In this document: in pieces, positions 17,796 to 26,674 of the stretch | Position numbering within the stretch: the first letter of the stretch is position 1 | Layout of the letters: every line of letters starts with the position of its first letter | Source of the DNA: an uncultured Bacteroides sp. | Lineage (GTDB): Bacteria; Bacteroidota; Bacteroidia; Bacteroidales; Bacteroidaceae | Assembly (NCBI GenBank): GCA_947038155.1 | Contig: CAMQVH010000024.1 | Coordinates: forward strand, 1-39,291 | Direction of reading: 5' to 3' | Length of the DNA stretch: 39,291 bases | Made by a program: the position numbers and the translations under genes | Notes under the pieces: model-generated | Seen by the model: the letters and a program-made list of their open reading frames with translations, nothing else | Databases searched by the model: none | Told to the model about the DNA's origin: nothing

Positions 17796-19688
17796 TTATT
17801 CCAAATAAGTATATCCGTAAAGTCCCGAACGATAGTTGGAAAGGAATTCTTTTCCTTCTTCCAACGAAATCTTTCCTTCTTTCACTGATTTCGTAACCCA
17901 AGTTTCGAGCGTACGTACCAGTTTCTTCGGATTATACTGTACATAGTCCAATACCTCCGCTACCGTTTCTCCGTCGATAATCTGTTCGATATTATATCCT
18001 TTCTCGTTCACAGAAACATGCACGGCATTCGTGTCGCCAAACAAGTTGTGCATATCTCCCAAGATTTCCTGATAAGCACCCACCAGGAAAACAGCCACAT
18101 AATAAGGTTCTGTTTTCTTCAGTGCATGTACAGGCAGATAATGAGCCACGTTACGGGTAGAGATAAAGTTGGCAATTTTGCCGTCCGAGTCGCAGGTAAT
18201 ATCTTGCAAGGTAGCCGAGCGTTCCGGCTTTTCATCCAGCCGTTGAATAGGCATAATCGGGAAAATCTGGTCAATCGCCCAAGAGTCAGGAAGAGACTGG
18301 AACAGCGAGAAGTTGCAGAAATACTTGTCCGCCAACAGTTTGGACAGTCCTCGGAATTCATCAGGCGCATGTTTCAATCCGCCGGCAATCTGATTAATCT
18401 CACGTGTAATAGACCAATACAGGCGTTCGATTTGCGCACGGGTTTTCAAGTCCACAATTCCATGACTGAACAAATCCAATGCTTCTTCCCTAATCTGCTG
18501 AGCATCATGCCATGCTTCCAACATCTTGTTCTGATTCAGCGAATCCCAGATACCGTATAATTCCTGTACCAGTTCGTGCGCATCGGGAGCTATTTCCTCC
18601 TCGTCATCCCATTCCGGCAAAGTAGCCGTTTCGAGCACTTCAAAGATAAGTACCGAATGGTGTGCTGTCAACGCACGTCCGCTTTCAGTAATAATATTCG
18701 GATGCGGGATACCGTTTTTGTCACTCACATCCACCAAAGTAGAGATAGAGTCGTTTACGTATTCCTGGATAGAATAGTTCACGCTACCTTCACTATTGGA
18801 CGAACGGGTCCCGTCATAATCGACTCCCAGTCCGCCGCCAATATCCACAAATTCGACATTGAATCCCATCGAATGAAGCTGCACGTAGAATTGTGAAGCC
18901 TCACGCAAAGCAGTCTTGATACGGCGAATCTTTGTCACCTGGCTACCAATATGGAAGTGAATCAGTTTCAGACAATCCTTCATTCCTTTGCTTTCAAGAA
19001 AATCGAGTGCTTCGAGAAGCTCGCTGGAAGTCAGACCGAATTTGCTGGCATCACCGCCCGATTCCTCCCACTTGCCACTACCGGAAGAAGCCAGTTTGAT
19101 ACGGATACCGATATTAGGCTGTACATTAAGCTGCTTCGCCATCTTGGCAATCAACTTCAACTCGTTCATTTTCTCCACGACGAGGAAGATACGCTTGCCC
19201 ATCTTCTGAGCAAGCAACGCCAATTCAATATAACTTTCGTCCTTATAACCGTTGCAGACAATCAATGAGTCGGAGTCCGTATTGATGGCAATCACCGCAT
19301 GAAGTTCCGGTTTGGAACCGGCCTCCAGTCCGAGGTTGAACTTCTTTCCGTGGCTGATAATCTCTTCCACCACGGGGCGCATCTGATTGACCTTAATCGG
19401 ATAGATAATAAAGTTTTGGGCCTTATAACCATATTCTTCCGCCGCCTGCTTGAAACAGGACGACATTTTTTCGATACGGTTGTCCAGAATATCCGGAAAA
19501 CGCACCAGCATGGGAGATGCCACATCGCGCAGTTGCAACTCATCGACCAGTTCTTTCAAATCGACAGCCACTCCATCCTTACGCGGTGTAACAACAACAT
19601 GACCTTTGTCATTAATACCAAAGTACGAGGTACCCCAACCTGTGATGTTGTAGAGCTCCTCAGAATCTTCAATACGCCACTTTCTCAT
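17796..19688 (-). CDS. speA: SpeA, biosynthetic arginine decarboxylase
   Basis: PLP enzyme converting arginine to agmatine, the entry to polyamine synthesis in this group. The 630-residue protein carries the PLP lysine in YPIKVNQ (Lys99), the barrel-domain strings KLIHFHIGSQ and FVDIGGGLGVDYDG, and the C-terminal active-site string TCDSDGK. The start at 19688 (MRKWRIEDSEELYN) is preferred over an ATG 14 codons upstream. A -7 promoter element sits at 19735-19728 and would place the transcript start at about 19720, after that upstream codon. Together with argB downstream, the pair links arginine synthesis with its drain to agmatine. Confidence 0.95.
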   Translation of the reverse strand: MRKWRIEDSEELYNITGWGTSYFGINDKGHVVVTPRKDGVAVDLKELVDELQLRDVASPMLVRFPDILDNRIEKMSSCFKQAAEEYGYKAQNFIIYPIKVNQMRPVVEEIISHGKKFNLGLEAGSKPELHAVIAINTDSDSLIVCNGYKDESYIELALLAQKMGKRIFLVVEKMNELKLIAKMAKQLNVQPNIGIRIKLASSGSGKWEESGGDASKFGLTSSELLEALDFLESKGMKDCLKLIHFHIGSQVTKIRRIKTALREASQFYVQLHSMGFNVEFVDIGGGLGVDYDGTRSSNSEGSVNYSIQEYVNDSISTLVDVSDKNGIPHPNIITESGRALTAHHSVLIFEVLETATLPEWDDEEEIAPDAHELVQELYGIWDSLNQNKMLEAWHDAQQIREEALDLFSHGIVDLKTRAQIERLYWSITREINQIAGGLKHAPDEFRGLSKLLADKYFCNFSLFQSLPDSWAIDQIFPIMPIQRLDEKPERSATLQDITCDSDGKIANFISTRNVAHYLPVHALKKTEPYYVAVFLVGAYQEILGDMHNLFGDTNAVHVSVNEKGYNIEQIIDGETVAEVLDYVQYNPKKLVRTLETWVTKSVKEGKISLEEGKEFLSNYRSGLYGYTYLE

Positions 19689-19727
19689 TTTTCTGTAATT
19701 CGGTGTTTTTAGTAAATAATAGGACGG

Positions 19728-19758
19728 CAAAAATACAGATTAATCTACATGTCGCCAA
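19728..19758 (-). promoter_or_regulatory. Promoter of speA (and probably argB)
   Basis: On the minus strand ATTG (19759-19756) is followed after 20 bases by TATTTTTG (19735-19728), matching TAnnTTTG. It abuts the stop codon of the upstream gene, so spacing is tight. Confidence 0.6.
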
Positions 19759-20829
19759 TTAATCGGACACAATTTCTTTCAATCGGTCTGTATATCCGCT
19801 ATTTCCGTTACGGGCATCATATCTCTGTGCCAGTTCCATCGCCTGCTGATAGAAATAATCGCGAAGCTCGGAAACGACATAAACTCCGTCCGCACGATAA
19901 AGAGGAAACTCTTCCGGCAAAGAGAGCTGTACTTCCTGGCAGTCTGCATATTTCAAGGTTTCCACCATGTCGCATGAGAAACGATACCTCTTCAGCAAAT
20001 TGCTGCGCAAGCTCCAGTCCGTGCAACGTTCTACATATTCCCAGCCTCTTTCCGGTTTCGTCATCATATTATAAGCGATAAACAGTCCCATGTATGACAA
20101 TAGATACTCATCCTTTTCTCTTCCCGCCAGTCCTTCTTCGGCACGCGCGCACATATCGGCGGCAATCTCCGGCTTGCCGGCTTTCTGTGCATAGTAAGAA
20201 AGTTTCAGATAGGCACGCAAGTTTGCTTCATAGCAGGTCACCTGCTTGTTAATCAACGGCTGCGCCCGACTGTAAGCCTCATCAAACTGTCCCGTCTCCA
20301 GATAATAATCCAGCATAAAGTTCAGTTCACAGGCTTCACACGACTGGTCGTCTATCTTCTCTGCCAACATCTTGTCGATATATTCTTTCGCCTTGTCATA
20401 CTGCCGCATCCTGACACATTCTACCGACCAGCGATGGTAATAAGTCCGCAAAGAATACCCGTTCCGCAAAATACGGGTCTTATAATCTTCGCCCACTGCA
20501 TTCACCTGTTCCATCGGAATATCCGGCACATCGAACGTGCAGGCCCATATCCACTTATACTTCCACAGCAAATCATCCTCTTTGATAATGTCCTTGTGAT
20601 TCTCATAATCATCCAGAATTTTAGAGAATACGGCAATCTCTTCCGTATCTGCCGAAAGCAGATTCAGTTCATAAATAAGGTCGAGACGCATCTCCGTAGC
20701 CCATTCCACATCTTCATTCTCGTCCGCAATACGAATCGCCTCTTTCAGCAGGTTTGCTTTCTCCCGAGGACGCAGACTGTCGTTTTGAGTCTGCAACAGC
20801 AGTTTTTGTATCTCAAGTGTGTATCTCAT
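19759..20829 (-). CDS. Helical-repeat (TPR-like) protein of unknown function
   Basis: No named family is recognised. The 356 residues are almost entirely helical, with TPR-like pairs such as RQYDKAKEYIDKMLAEK, LETGQFDEAYSRAQPLI and YYAQKAGKPEIAADMCARAEEGL. The whole is rich in Tyr, Glu and Cys, with no signal peptide, so it is cytoplasmic. It is the last gene of a three-gene unit, 10 bases after the Hsp90-like gene. Because TPR and Sel1-type solenoids often act as Hsp90 partners in eukaryotes, a co-chaperone or client-adaptor role is a reasonable guess, no more. Confidence 0.8.
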   Translation of the reverse strand: MRYTLEIQKLLLQTQNDSLRPREKANLLKEAIRIADENEDVEWATEMRLDLIYELNLLSADTEEIAVFSKILDDYENHKDIIKEDDLLWKYKWIWACTFDVPDIPMEQVNAVGEDYKTRILRNGYSLRTYYHRWSVECVRMRQYDKAKEYIDKMLAEKIDDQSCEACELNFMLDYYLETGQFDEAYSRAQPLINKQVTCYEANLRAYLKLSYYAQKAGKPEIAADMCARAEEGLAGREKDEYLLSYMGLFIAYNMMTKPERGWEYVERCTDWSLRSNLLKRYRFSCDMVETLKYADCQEVQLSLPEEFPLYRADGVYVVSELRDYFYQQAMELAQRYDARNGNSGYTDRLKEIVSD

Positions 20830-20839
20830 ACTCTTTCAA

Positions 20840-22606
20840 TTAATTCAGGAAGTTAATAAAATCATTCATTTTCGAAGTCATCAGTTCGCTGAGCGAATGG
20901 TTGAAGAGTTCCATTTCCTCGCTGTTCACCGGATATTTCCCTTGAAGGAGCGACTGCACATACAATATATGCACCACGTGCTGAAACATCTTATTATCTC
21001 CTTGTATTTGCAGCAAAGTCCGCACCATCTCATTGTCGGCATTGAACGTCAACGTAGGCGGAATCTGCTTTGCGGCATTCACCGAACCCAGCACGGCAGC
21101 CAGCGGATTATTAGCACTCTTCGTTGTATTCTCCTTCTCCTCAGCTACAAATATCACCGGAATATCCACCGGCGTGAAATGCTTCAAACGGCAGACGCAG
21201 CCAAAACGCTTCAACAGTTCATTCACCTTCGTCTCAAAAGTCTGAAACTCCATCCTGGGCTCCACTTCTCCAAACTGTTCCAGCAGCCGCGAAGGAGAAA
21301 TTTCATCCAGCGTCAGTTCCGGATTCAAGCGAACATATTTTCTCAACAACGTTTCATCAAACGTATAGGCTGCATTCACTACCAGCCACCCTTGCGCGCC
21401 GGCGATACGCCGCACTTGCCGGAAATCTTCCAGATTCCGGGTAAAGCATATCACATTGCCCGCCGAACGGATGCTTCCAAAGCTACGTATCCCCTTATTT
21501 GTCTCAAAAGGAAGATAATCCATAAACAAACGGAGCAACTCATTGTCTTCCGAAGCAATCGCCTTGATATGGAAGTGATGAACATCCATTATCTTATTGA
21601 ACATGGTGCGGTTATTCTGCACCAGTCCCCGCAAATAATCCTTGATAGCCGCTCCAATCTCCTTACGGGCGTCCTTCAGCAAATCATTGCTCACCAAAGA
21701 CTCCCGCGAAGCGGTAGACAACAGTCCGTCCGCATTCACCAGACAGCGGATAAAGAATGCCCACGGTGGCAACAGATTGCAATCGTCCTCGCTCAGCAGC
21801 ATACGTTTCAGATATACCTTGTGCGAATTGCGCACGGAAAACTGCGTACGGAAAGGCAAGACGTAAAGCACTCCTTCCACCCGTCCGCTTTCGGTACGTA
21901 TCCTGAAAGCATCAAGGGCGGACGACTGGAAAGCCTTCACTCCATAGTCGAGCAACTCCTTACGGGTCGCTTTCGGGTCGAGCCAGACAGGTGAAGGTGT
22001 ATTCACCAGCTCCTCTTCACCTTGATGATGCAGATAAATGGGATAAGGCAACACCTCTCCATAATTGACCAGTATCTTCTTAAACATCTCATATTCAAAA
22101 AGATGCATCCAGTCACTTTTGGGATGCAACACCACCTGCGAACCGATTGACTGCTCATCGTCAGACAAAGTCAGCTCGTACGTGCCGTCCACCCTTCCAC
22201 ACCAGCGGACAGCCTGTCCGCCCATTGCAGAGCGGCTTTCCACCAGAATCTCATTGGTCACCACAAAACAAGATAACAGTCCGATACCGAACCTGCCTAT
22301 AAAGTCATCCGCATCGGGCGTATCCCGTTTCGAACTTTCTCCGATAATAGTAAGGAAGCGGTGCACTTCCTCTTCTTTCAACCCGATTCCATTATCGCGG
22401 AATATCACTGTTTTATCATCATTCAAGAAGACATCAATGCGCCCGGCATAGTTCTCGTCAATATTGCGCAGTGCCGTGATGGCATCTACGCAATTCTGTA
22501 ATAATTCCCGGACAAAAGTATTCGGATTACTATAAATATGTTCCGACAACAGGGCAATCATCCCCTTCAGGTTGACCTGGAACAAATTATTTCCTTCTTT
22601 CTCCAT
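20840..22606 (-). CDS. Divergent Hsp90-family (HtpG-like) ATPase
   Basis: The 588-residue protein has an N-terminal GHKL ATPase domain with the N-box FVRELLQNCVDAI (Glu34, Asn38, Asp41), the G1 box FRDNGIG (Asp71) and the G2 box GRFGIG (104-109). A middle domain follows, with LPFRT and the conserved arginine loop TASRESL (Arg301), in the position of the catalytic Arg of Hsp90. Length is near full HtpG (624 in E. coli). However, the N-box helix, the lid and especially the C-terminal third differ strongly from ordinary HtpG, so I take it as a separate branch and not the housekeeping chaperone. It is sandwiched between two helical-repeat genes with gaps of 9 and 10 bases, hence one operon. All ATPase residues appear intact. 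Confidence 0.88.
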   Translation of the reverse strand: MEKEGNNLFQVNLKGMIALLSEHIYSNPNTFVRELLQNCVDAITALRNIDENYAGRIDVFLNDDKTVIFRDNGIGLKEEEVHRFLTIIGESSKRDTPDADDFIGRFGIGLLSCFVVTNEILVESRSAMGGQAVRWCGRVDGTYELTLSDDEQSIGSQVVLHPKSDWMHLFEYEMFKKILVNYGEVLPYPIYLHHQGEEELVNTPSPVWLDPKATRKELLDYGVKAFQSSALDAFRIRTESGRVEGVLYVLPFRTQFSVRNSHKVYLKRMLLSEDDCNLLPPWAFFIRCLVNADGLLSTASRESLVSNDLLKDARKEIGAAIKDYLRGLVQNNRTMFNKIMDVHHFHIKAIASEDNELLRLFMDYLPFETNKGIRSFGSIRSAGNVICFTRNLEDFRQVRRIAGAQGWLVVNAAYTFDETLLRKYVRLNPELTLDEISPSRLLEQFGEVEPRMEFQTFETKVNELLKRFGCVCRLKHFTPVDIPVIFVAEEKENTTKSANNPLAAVLGSVNAAKQIPPTLTFNADNEMVRTLLQIQGDNKMFQHVVHILYVQSLLQGKYPVNSEEMELFNHSLSELMTSKMNDFINFLN

Positions 22607-22615
22607 GTTTCTTTT

Positions 22616-25117
22616 CTATTTTCTCCTTCTTCCTGTGATTTTCAGCGCTTTCTCATTGCCGTTCTCGGCAGCCTTTTCGAACCACTCCATAGCAATCTCG
22701 TCATTTTCCTCAACGCCATTTCCCATCAGATAGGCGTTTCCAAGCTCAAACTGCGCTTTATCATTATTCTTTTCGGCAGCTTTCATCAACCATTGTATCG
22801 CCGTTTCCGGGTCGGGCGTGCAACCCTCGCCGTACATCAGCATCTTGCCAAGGTAATAAGTAGCACCGACATTCTCGTGCCCTGCCGCATCCGTAAACCA
22901 GCGGTATGCTTCGGCGTAATTCTCCTTCACACCTACCCCGTTATAATAGCAAAGCCCTGTACGATACATACTCGTCACATTTCCGCTATCCGCAGCCAGT
23001 GTGTAATATTTAAAGGCTTCCGTCTCGTTATCTTCCACCCCGATACCCATCTCGTAGCAGATACCCAGTCCTTCGCTGTACCATTCATATTCATCGGCCG
23101 CTTTCTTGAAATACGAGTAAGCCTTCTCCGACTCATTCAAGCTGTCATAATCATACAGGTAATACTCGCCTATACGTATCATAGCCATAGGAACCTCATT
23201 GGCAACCGCCTTTTCGTACCATTCCACAGCTTTCTTATTATCTTCCAGACAGGAGCCGTAACCGAAAAAGTTGTACTCTCCCATTTTGAACTGTGCATAG
23301 CCATAATTCTGCTCCGCCGCCTGCGTCATGTACTCTACAGCCTTTTGCGGATTCTCTTCCACTCCGTTGCCGTTCTCATAAGCCAGTCCCAACTCAGTCA
23401 GACAACGGGATTCATTCTTTTCCGCTCCTTTGGAGAAGCACTCAAGCGCCTTATCGAAGTCTTCTTCCGTACCGATACCATGCTTATAGCAACGTCCCAA
23501 TGCGAAAACCGCATCCATATCACCTGCTTCAGCAGCTTTTACATACCACCCGAAAGCTTCTTCCAGTCGCGCTTCACCAAGGACACCTTTTTCCAAATAA
23601 AACCCTACACGGAACATCGCATAAGGATACTCCTCACCGGCAGCCTTGCTACAGAGTTCAAAAGCCTTTTCATAACTCTTCTCTACCCCGTCACCGTTCT
23701 CATACAAGAACGACAACTCTATCAAAGCAAAGCAGGACCCCAACTCAGCCGCTTTTTCATAATATTCTCTTGATTTCACGGCATCCGTCACACCGCTATA
23801 CCCGTTTGCCAGATAAAGCGCCGCACGGCAGTATCCATCGGCATTCTCCATCGAAGCCGCTTTCTCATAACACTCCATTGCCTTGACATAATCCGGTTTT
23901 TCGGATAAGAAACCGCGTTCATACATCCATCCTATACGATAGGCTGCATTTCCCGAACCCAGTTCGACCGCTTTCTCCAGCAACTCTTTCGCACGGTTCA
24001 TGTCTTCTTCCACCAGGTCACCGTTGAAGTAAACAATTGCCAATCCTTCAATACCTGCGACATAATCACCTTCCACACAACGGTCGAGACACATCAGTCC
24101 GCGCTCCACATTCTTATAGTCATCACTGTATAGGTAAATCAACGCCAACTCATACGCACTATACAGTTCGCAATAGAGCATCCCCTTTTCCAGCCATTCA
24201 ATCGCCTTAGGCATATCCTGCCACTCTTCTTCCTGGTAATTATATCCCAGGAAATTAGCAGCCGACCATACACCGGCATGCCAAGCCTTTTCCCAAAGTT
24301 CAAAGCCCAGTTCTTTCGGTTTGCCCAGTTCCGGATAACGGAAATAAAGCGTAGCCAGATTTTTAAGAGTATATAGATTCGGAACTATCTCCAAAGATTT
24401 CTCATAATAAGCGGCTTCTTCTGCCACACCGCCTTCTTCCCGGTCGAGCGCGTCTCCCAGCGCAGCATAAGTATGGGCACGCAAACGATGTCCTTCAGGC
24501 AGTTCTTCCAATAATTCCTTACGTATCTGCAAGGCTTTTTCCTTATTTCCTGTGAATTCCTCAGCAAACGCACGATAATGCTTTCCCCATAGCAAAGCTT
24601 CGGGCGAAGATAGAGCCGCAAAGCGGCGTTCACCTTCTTCCTTATCCTGTTCACAATAAAATCCCATGAATTTCCAATAGGCAACGGTTGCTTCCGCTTC
24701 CGCCCAGCCCATATCGGCAGCTTTCTCGTAGTAAGGGAATAAAAAACTCATATCGCGCTTTCCATAACGGGCTTCGGAGTATTTGGCACCTTTCTGCGCC
24801 CATCCCGCACCACTGAACACAGCCACACGGTCGCATACCTGCATCACCTTCTCCCACCAAAACTCATACTCTTCTTCGTTGAGACCGACCTCGACATTAC
24901 AGTCGAACGCACTGAATATCAGTTCGAAGAAATCTTCTGTCAGTGTCTCGTCTTCGCAGGTGTCCAAAGCATACTCGCACACAGCCAATGCTTCCCACCA
25001 GTTTTCAGTATTTAGTAATGACGTCGTTGTGTATTGCGGAAACCATGCCGCAGCAGGTTTTCCCGAAGTCTTAATCTTGGCAGATAATCTCTCAAAATTC
25101 TCTTTTAATGTTTCCAT
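22616..25117 (-). CDS. Large Sel1-like repeat protein
   Basis: The 833-residue cytoplasmic protein is built of more than a dozen Sel1-like repeats of about 36 residues (pattern A..WYEKAA..G...A...LG..Y..G.GVE.). Repeats are most regular from about residue 330 to the end and less regular in the first third. Sel1 repeats form alpha-solenoids that scaffold protein-protein contacts. The start at 25117 (METLKENFERL) is preferred; the longer frame adds 19 residues of unlikely sequence. It is the first gene of the operon with the Hsp90-like ATPase, 9 bases upstream of it. The very acidic composition and lack of a signal peptide separate it from secreted Sel1 proteins. A weak -7-like AATATTTG lies at 25179-25172. 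Confidence 0.88.
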   Translation of the reverse strand: METLKENFERLSAKIKTSGKPAAAWFPQYTTTSLLNTENWWEALAVCEYALDTCEDETLTEDFFELIFSAFDCNVEVGLNEEEYEFWWEKVMQVCDRVAVFSGAGWAQKGAKYSEARYGKRDMSFLFPYYEKAADMGWAEAEATVAYWKFMGFYCEQDKEEGERRFAALSSPEALLWGKHYRAFAEEFTGNKEKALQIRKELLEELPEGHRLRAHTYAALGDALDREEGGVAEEAAYYEKSLEIVPNLYTLKNLATLYFRYPELGKPKELGFELWEKAWHAGVWSAANFLGYNYQEEEWQDMPKAIEWLEKGMLYCELYSAYELALIYLYSDDYKNVERGLMCLDRCVEGDYVAGIEGLAIVYFNGDLVEEDMNRAKELLEKAVELGSGNAAYRIGWMYERGFLSEKPDYVKAMECYEKAASMENADGYCRAALYLANGYSGVTDAVKSREYYEKAAELGSCFALIELSFLYENGDGVEKSYEKAFELCSKAAGEEYPYAMFRVGFYLEKGVLGEARLEEAFGWYVKAAEAGDMDAVFALGRCYKHGIGTEEDFDKALECFSKGAEKNESRCLTELGLAYENGNGVEENPQKAVEYMTQAAEQNYGYAQFKMGEYNFFGYGSCLEDNKKAVEWYEKAVANEVPMAMIRIGEYYLYDYDSLNESEKAYSYFKKAADEYEWYSEGLGICYEMGIGVEDNETEAFKYYTLAADSGNVTSMYRTGLCYYNGVGVKENYAEAYRWFTDAAGHENVGATYYLGKMLMYGEGCTPDPETAIQWLMKAAEKNNDKAQFELGNAYLMGNGVEENDEIAMEWFEKAAENGNEKALKITGRRRK

Positions 25118-25235
25118 ATATAGTTTTACCTTGTTTTTTGAATAAAAAATCTCGTAACGAGCGGCAAGGTACAAATATTGACCGAATGAACAAACAAGAG
25201 AACCCTAAAATATTCCCTGACAACAAAATCTAATT

Positions 25236-25763
25236 TTAGAATCCGAGAAGTTGCTGCAAACGTCGGACGGAAGCATCTATCTGCCAACGGTCTTCCAACT
25301 CGTCTGCATTAAAGATATATTGCGCCTGAGTATAGAAAGGAGCGCGTTTCTCCAACGCCTGCACAATGAACGCTTTCAGTTCGTCATCCTCTTTTCCCTG
25401 AAGAATAGGACGCTGTTGTTTGGCTACACGCAAGCGTCTGAACAGTACATCCGGATGCACATCGAGGAAAACCGTCTTTCCCACCCGGTTCATAAATTCC
25501 ATGTTATCAAAAAAACAAGGCGCTCCACCTCCCGTCGAGATAACCACATTCTCAAACTCGGCTACTTCATGGAGCATGTTCCTCTCCAGTTCCCTGAATC
25601 CAGTTTCGCCTCGTTCGGTGAATAATTCCCCAATGGTTTTGTGAAAACGCTCTTCTATATACCAGTCCAAATCAATGAACGATATATTCATCTGACGGGC
25701 AAAAGCCTTGCCCAATGTCGTTTTTCCGGCACCCATATAGCCGGTAAGGAAGATACGAACCAT
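25236..25763 (-). CDS. aroK: Shikimate kinase
   Basis: Phosphorylates shikimate to shikimate-3-phosphate in aromatic amino acid synthesis. In 175 residues it has Walker A GYMGAGKT (8-15), the substrate-binding DLDWYIE (31-37), GETGFRELE with the shikimate-binding Arg, GGGAPCF (the GGG loop) and the lid region RRLRVAKQQRPIL. The start codon directly abuts a perfect 15-bp palindrome that could control its promoter or its translation. Confidence 0.96.
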   Translation of the reverse strand: MVRIFLTGYMGAGKTTLGKAFARQMNISFIDLDWYIEERFHKTIGELFTERGETGFRELERNMLHEVAEFENVVISTGGGAPCFFDNMEFMNRVGKTVFLDVHPDVLFRRLRVAKQQRPILQGKEDDELKAFIVQALEKRAPFYTQAQYIFNADELEDRWQIDASVRRLQQLLGF

Positions 25764-25797
25764 AAATGACTAATTTTGTGAGCAAAATTAGTCATTT
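25764..25797. promoter_or_regulatory. Perfect palindrome with back-to-back -7 elements at the aroK start
   Basis: Fifteen-base arms (25764-25778 and 25783-25797) with a 4-base loop are perfectly complementary. Each arm contains TAATTTTG reading away from the centre-symmetric partner (25771-25778 on +, 25790-25783 on -), a match to TAnnTTTG on both strands. The aroK ATG begins in the next base. It could be an operator, a divergent promoter, or an RNA stem next to the start codon. Confidence 0.6.
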
Positions 25798-25900
25798 AAT
25801 AGATAACAGATACATGGATGACGGATAATTATTAGTTATCAGTTATGAATTTCTCTCTTTTACAATAAGTAACCCCTACCTTCCTTGTTCGGTTAGAGAA

Positions 25901-25908
25901 TATATTTG
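25901..25908 (+). promoter_or_regulatory. -7 element for the RNase H gene
   Basis: TATATTTG matches TAnnTTTG and lies 49 bases before the ATG at 25958. No clear -33 element. Confidence 0.45.
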
Positions 25909-25957
25909 TAACTTCGCACCGTCAATTCATTGACTACCTAATTTTATCGTCAAAAAA

Positions 25958-26593
25958 ATGGCAAAACAGAAATATTATGTAGTATGGGAAGGCGTCACGC
26001 CCGGGATTTACACTTCCTGGACGGATTGCCAGCTTCAAATCAAAGGATACGAAGCCGCCAAATACAAATCATTCGATACCCGTGAGGAAGCCGAACGGGC
26101 ACTCTCCATGTCTCCTTACGCCTATATCGGCAAAAATGCGAAAGCCAAATCAAGCGGAGCAAAAGTATCTTCGGATACATTACCGGCCTGCGTGATTGAT
26201 AACAGCCTGGCAGTTGACGCCGCTTGCAGCGGCAATCCCGGACCGATGGAATATCGTGGCGTACACGTTGCCAGCCGGCAGCAAATCTTCCACTTCGGCC
26301 CGATGAAAGGGACGAACAATATAGGTGAGTTCCTCGCCATCGTGCACGGACTGGCCCTGCTAAAACAAAAAGGATTCGACATGCCTATTTACAGTGACAG
26401 CGTCAACGCTATCAGTTGGGTACACCAAAAGAAGTGCAAGACCAAACTTCCCCGCACCGAAGAGACGGAGCAACTGTTTATCTTAATAGAACGGGCGGAA
26501 AAATGGCTTCGGGAGAATACCTATACCACCCGTATCCTGAAATGGGAAACGAAAGAATGGGGAGAGATTCCGGCGGATTTCGGCAGAAAATAA
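25958..26593 (+). CDS. rnhA: Ribonuclease HI with N-terminal hybrid-binding domain
   Basis: Cleaves the RNA strand of RNA-DNA hybrids during replication and R-loop removal. The 211-residue protein starts with a caulimovirus-VI-type hybrid-binding domain (about 4-50, KYYVVWEGVTPGIYTSWTDCQLQIKGY) joined by a linker to an RNase H domain (about 82-211). Its active-site acids are visible at Asp87 (VDAACSGNPG), Glu124 (NNIGEF), Asp147 (YSDS) and Asp207 (IPADFGRK). This domain order is that of eukaryotic-type RNase H1 and is common in Bacteroidetes. The gene is monocistronic. Confidence 0.95.
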   Translation: MAKQKYYVVWEGVTPGIYTSWTDCQLQIKGYEAAKYKSFDTREEAERALSMSPYAYIGKNAKAKSSGAKVSSDTLPACVIDNSLAVDAACSGNPGPMEYRGVHVASRQQIFHFGPMKGTNNIGEFLAIVHGLALLKQKGFDMPIYSDSVNAISWVHQKKCKTKLPRTEETEQLFILIERAEKWLRENTYTTRILKWETKEWGEIPADFGRK

Positions 26594-26626
26594 GAAAATC
26601 AAACCAAATTCACTCAAATATATTCC

Positions 26627-26634
26627 TATCTTTG
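26627..26634 (+). promoter_or_regulatory. -7 element for the GT83 gene
   Basis: TATCTTTG matches TAnnTTTG, 40 bases before the ATG at 26675. No clear -33 element. Confidence 0.5.
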
Positions 26635-26674
26635 AGCACTGAAAGTTTTTATATCTAACACATATTATAAACAT

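Noticed and set aside
17740..17901. N-terminal extension of ArgB by 54 codons
   Set aside because: It overlaps the end of speA and lacks kinase family similarity; the KVGG motif belongs a few residues after the start at 17739.
19689..19730. Upstream ATG of speA
   Set aside because: It lies at or before the predicted transcript start and adds 14 residues not typical of SpeA.
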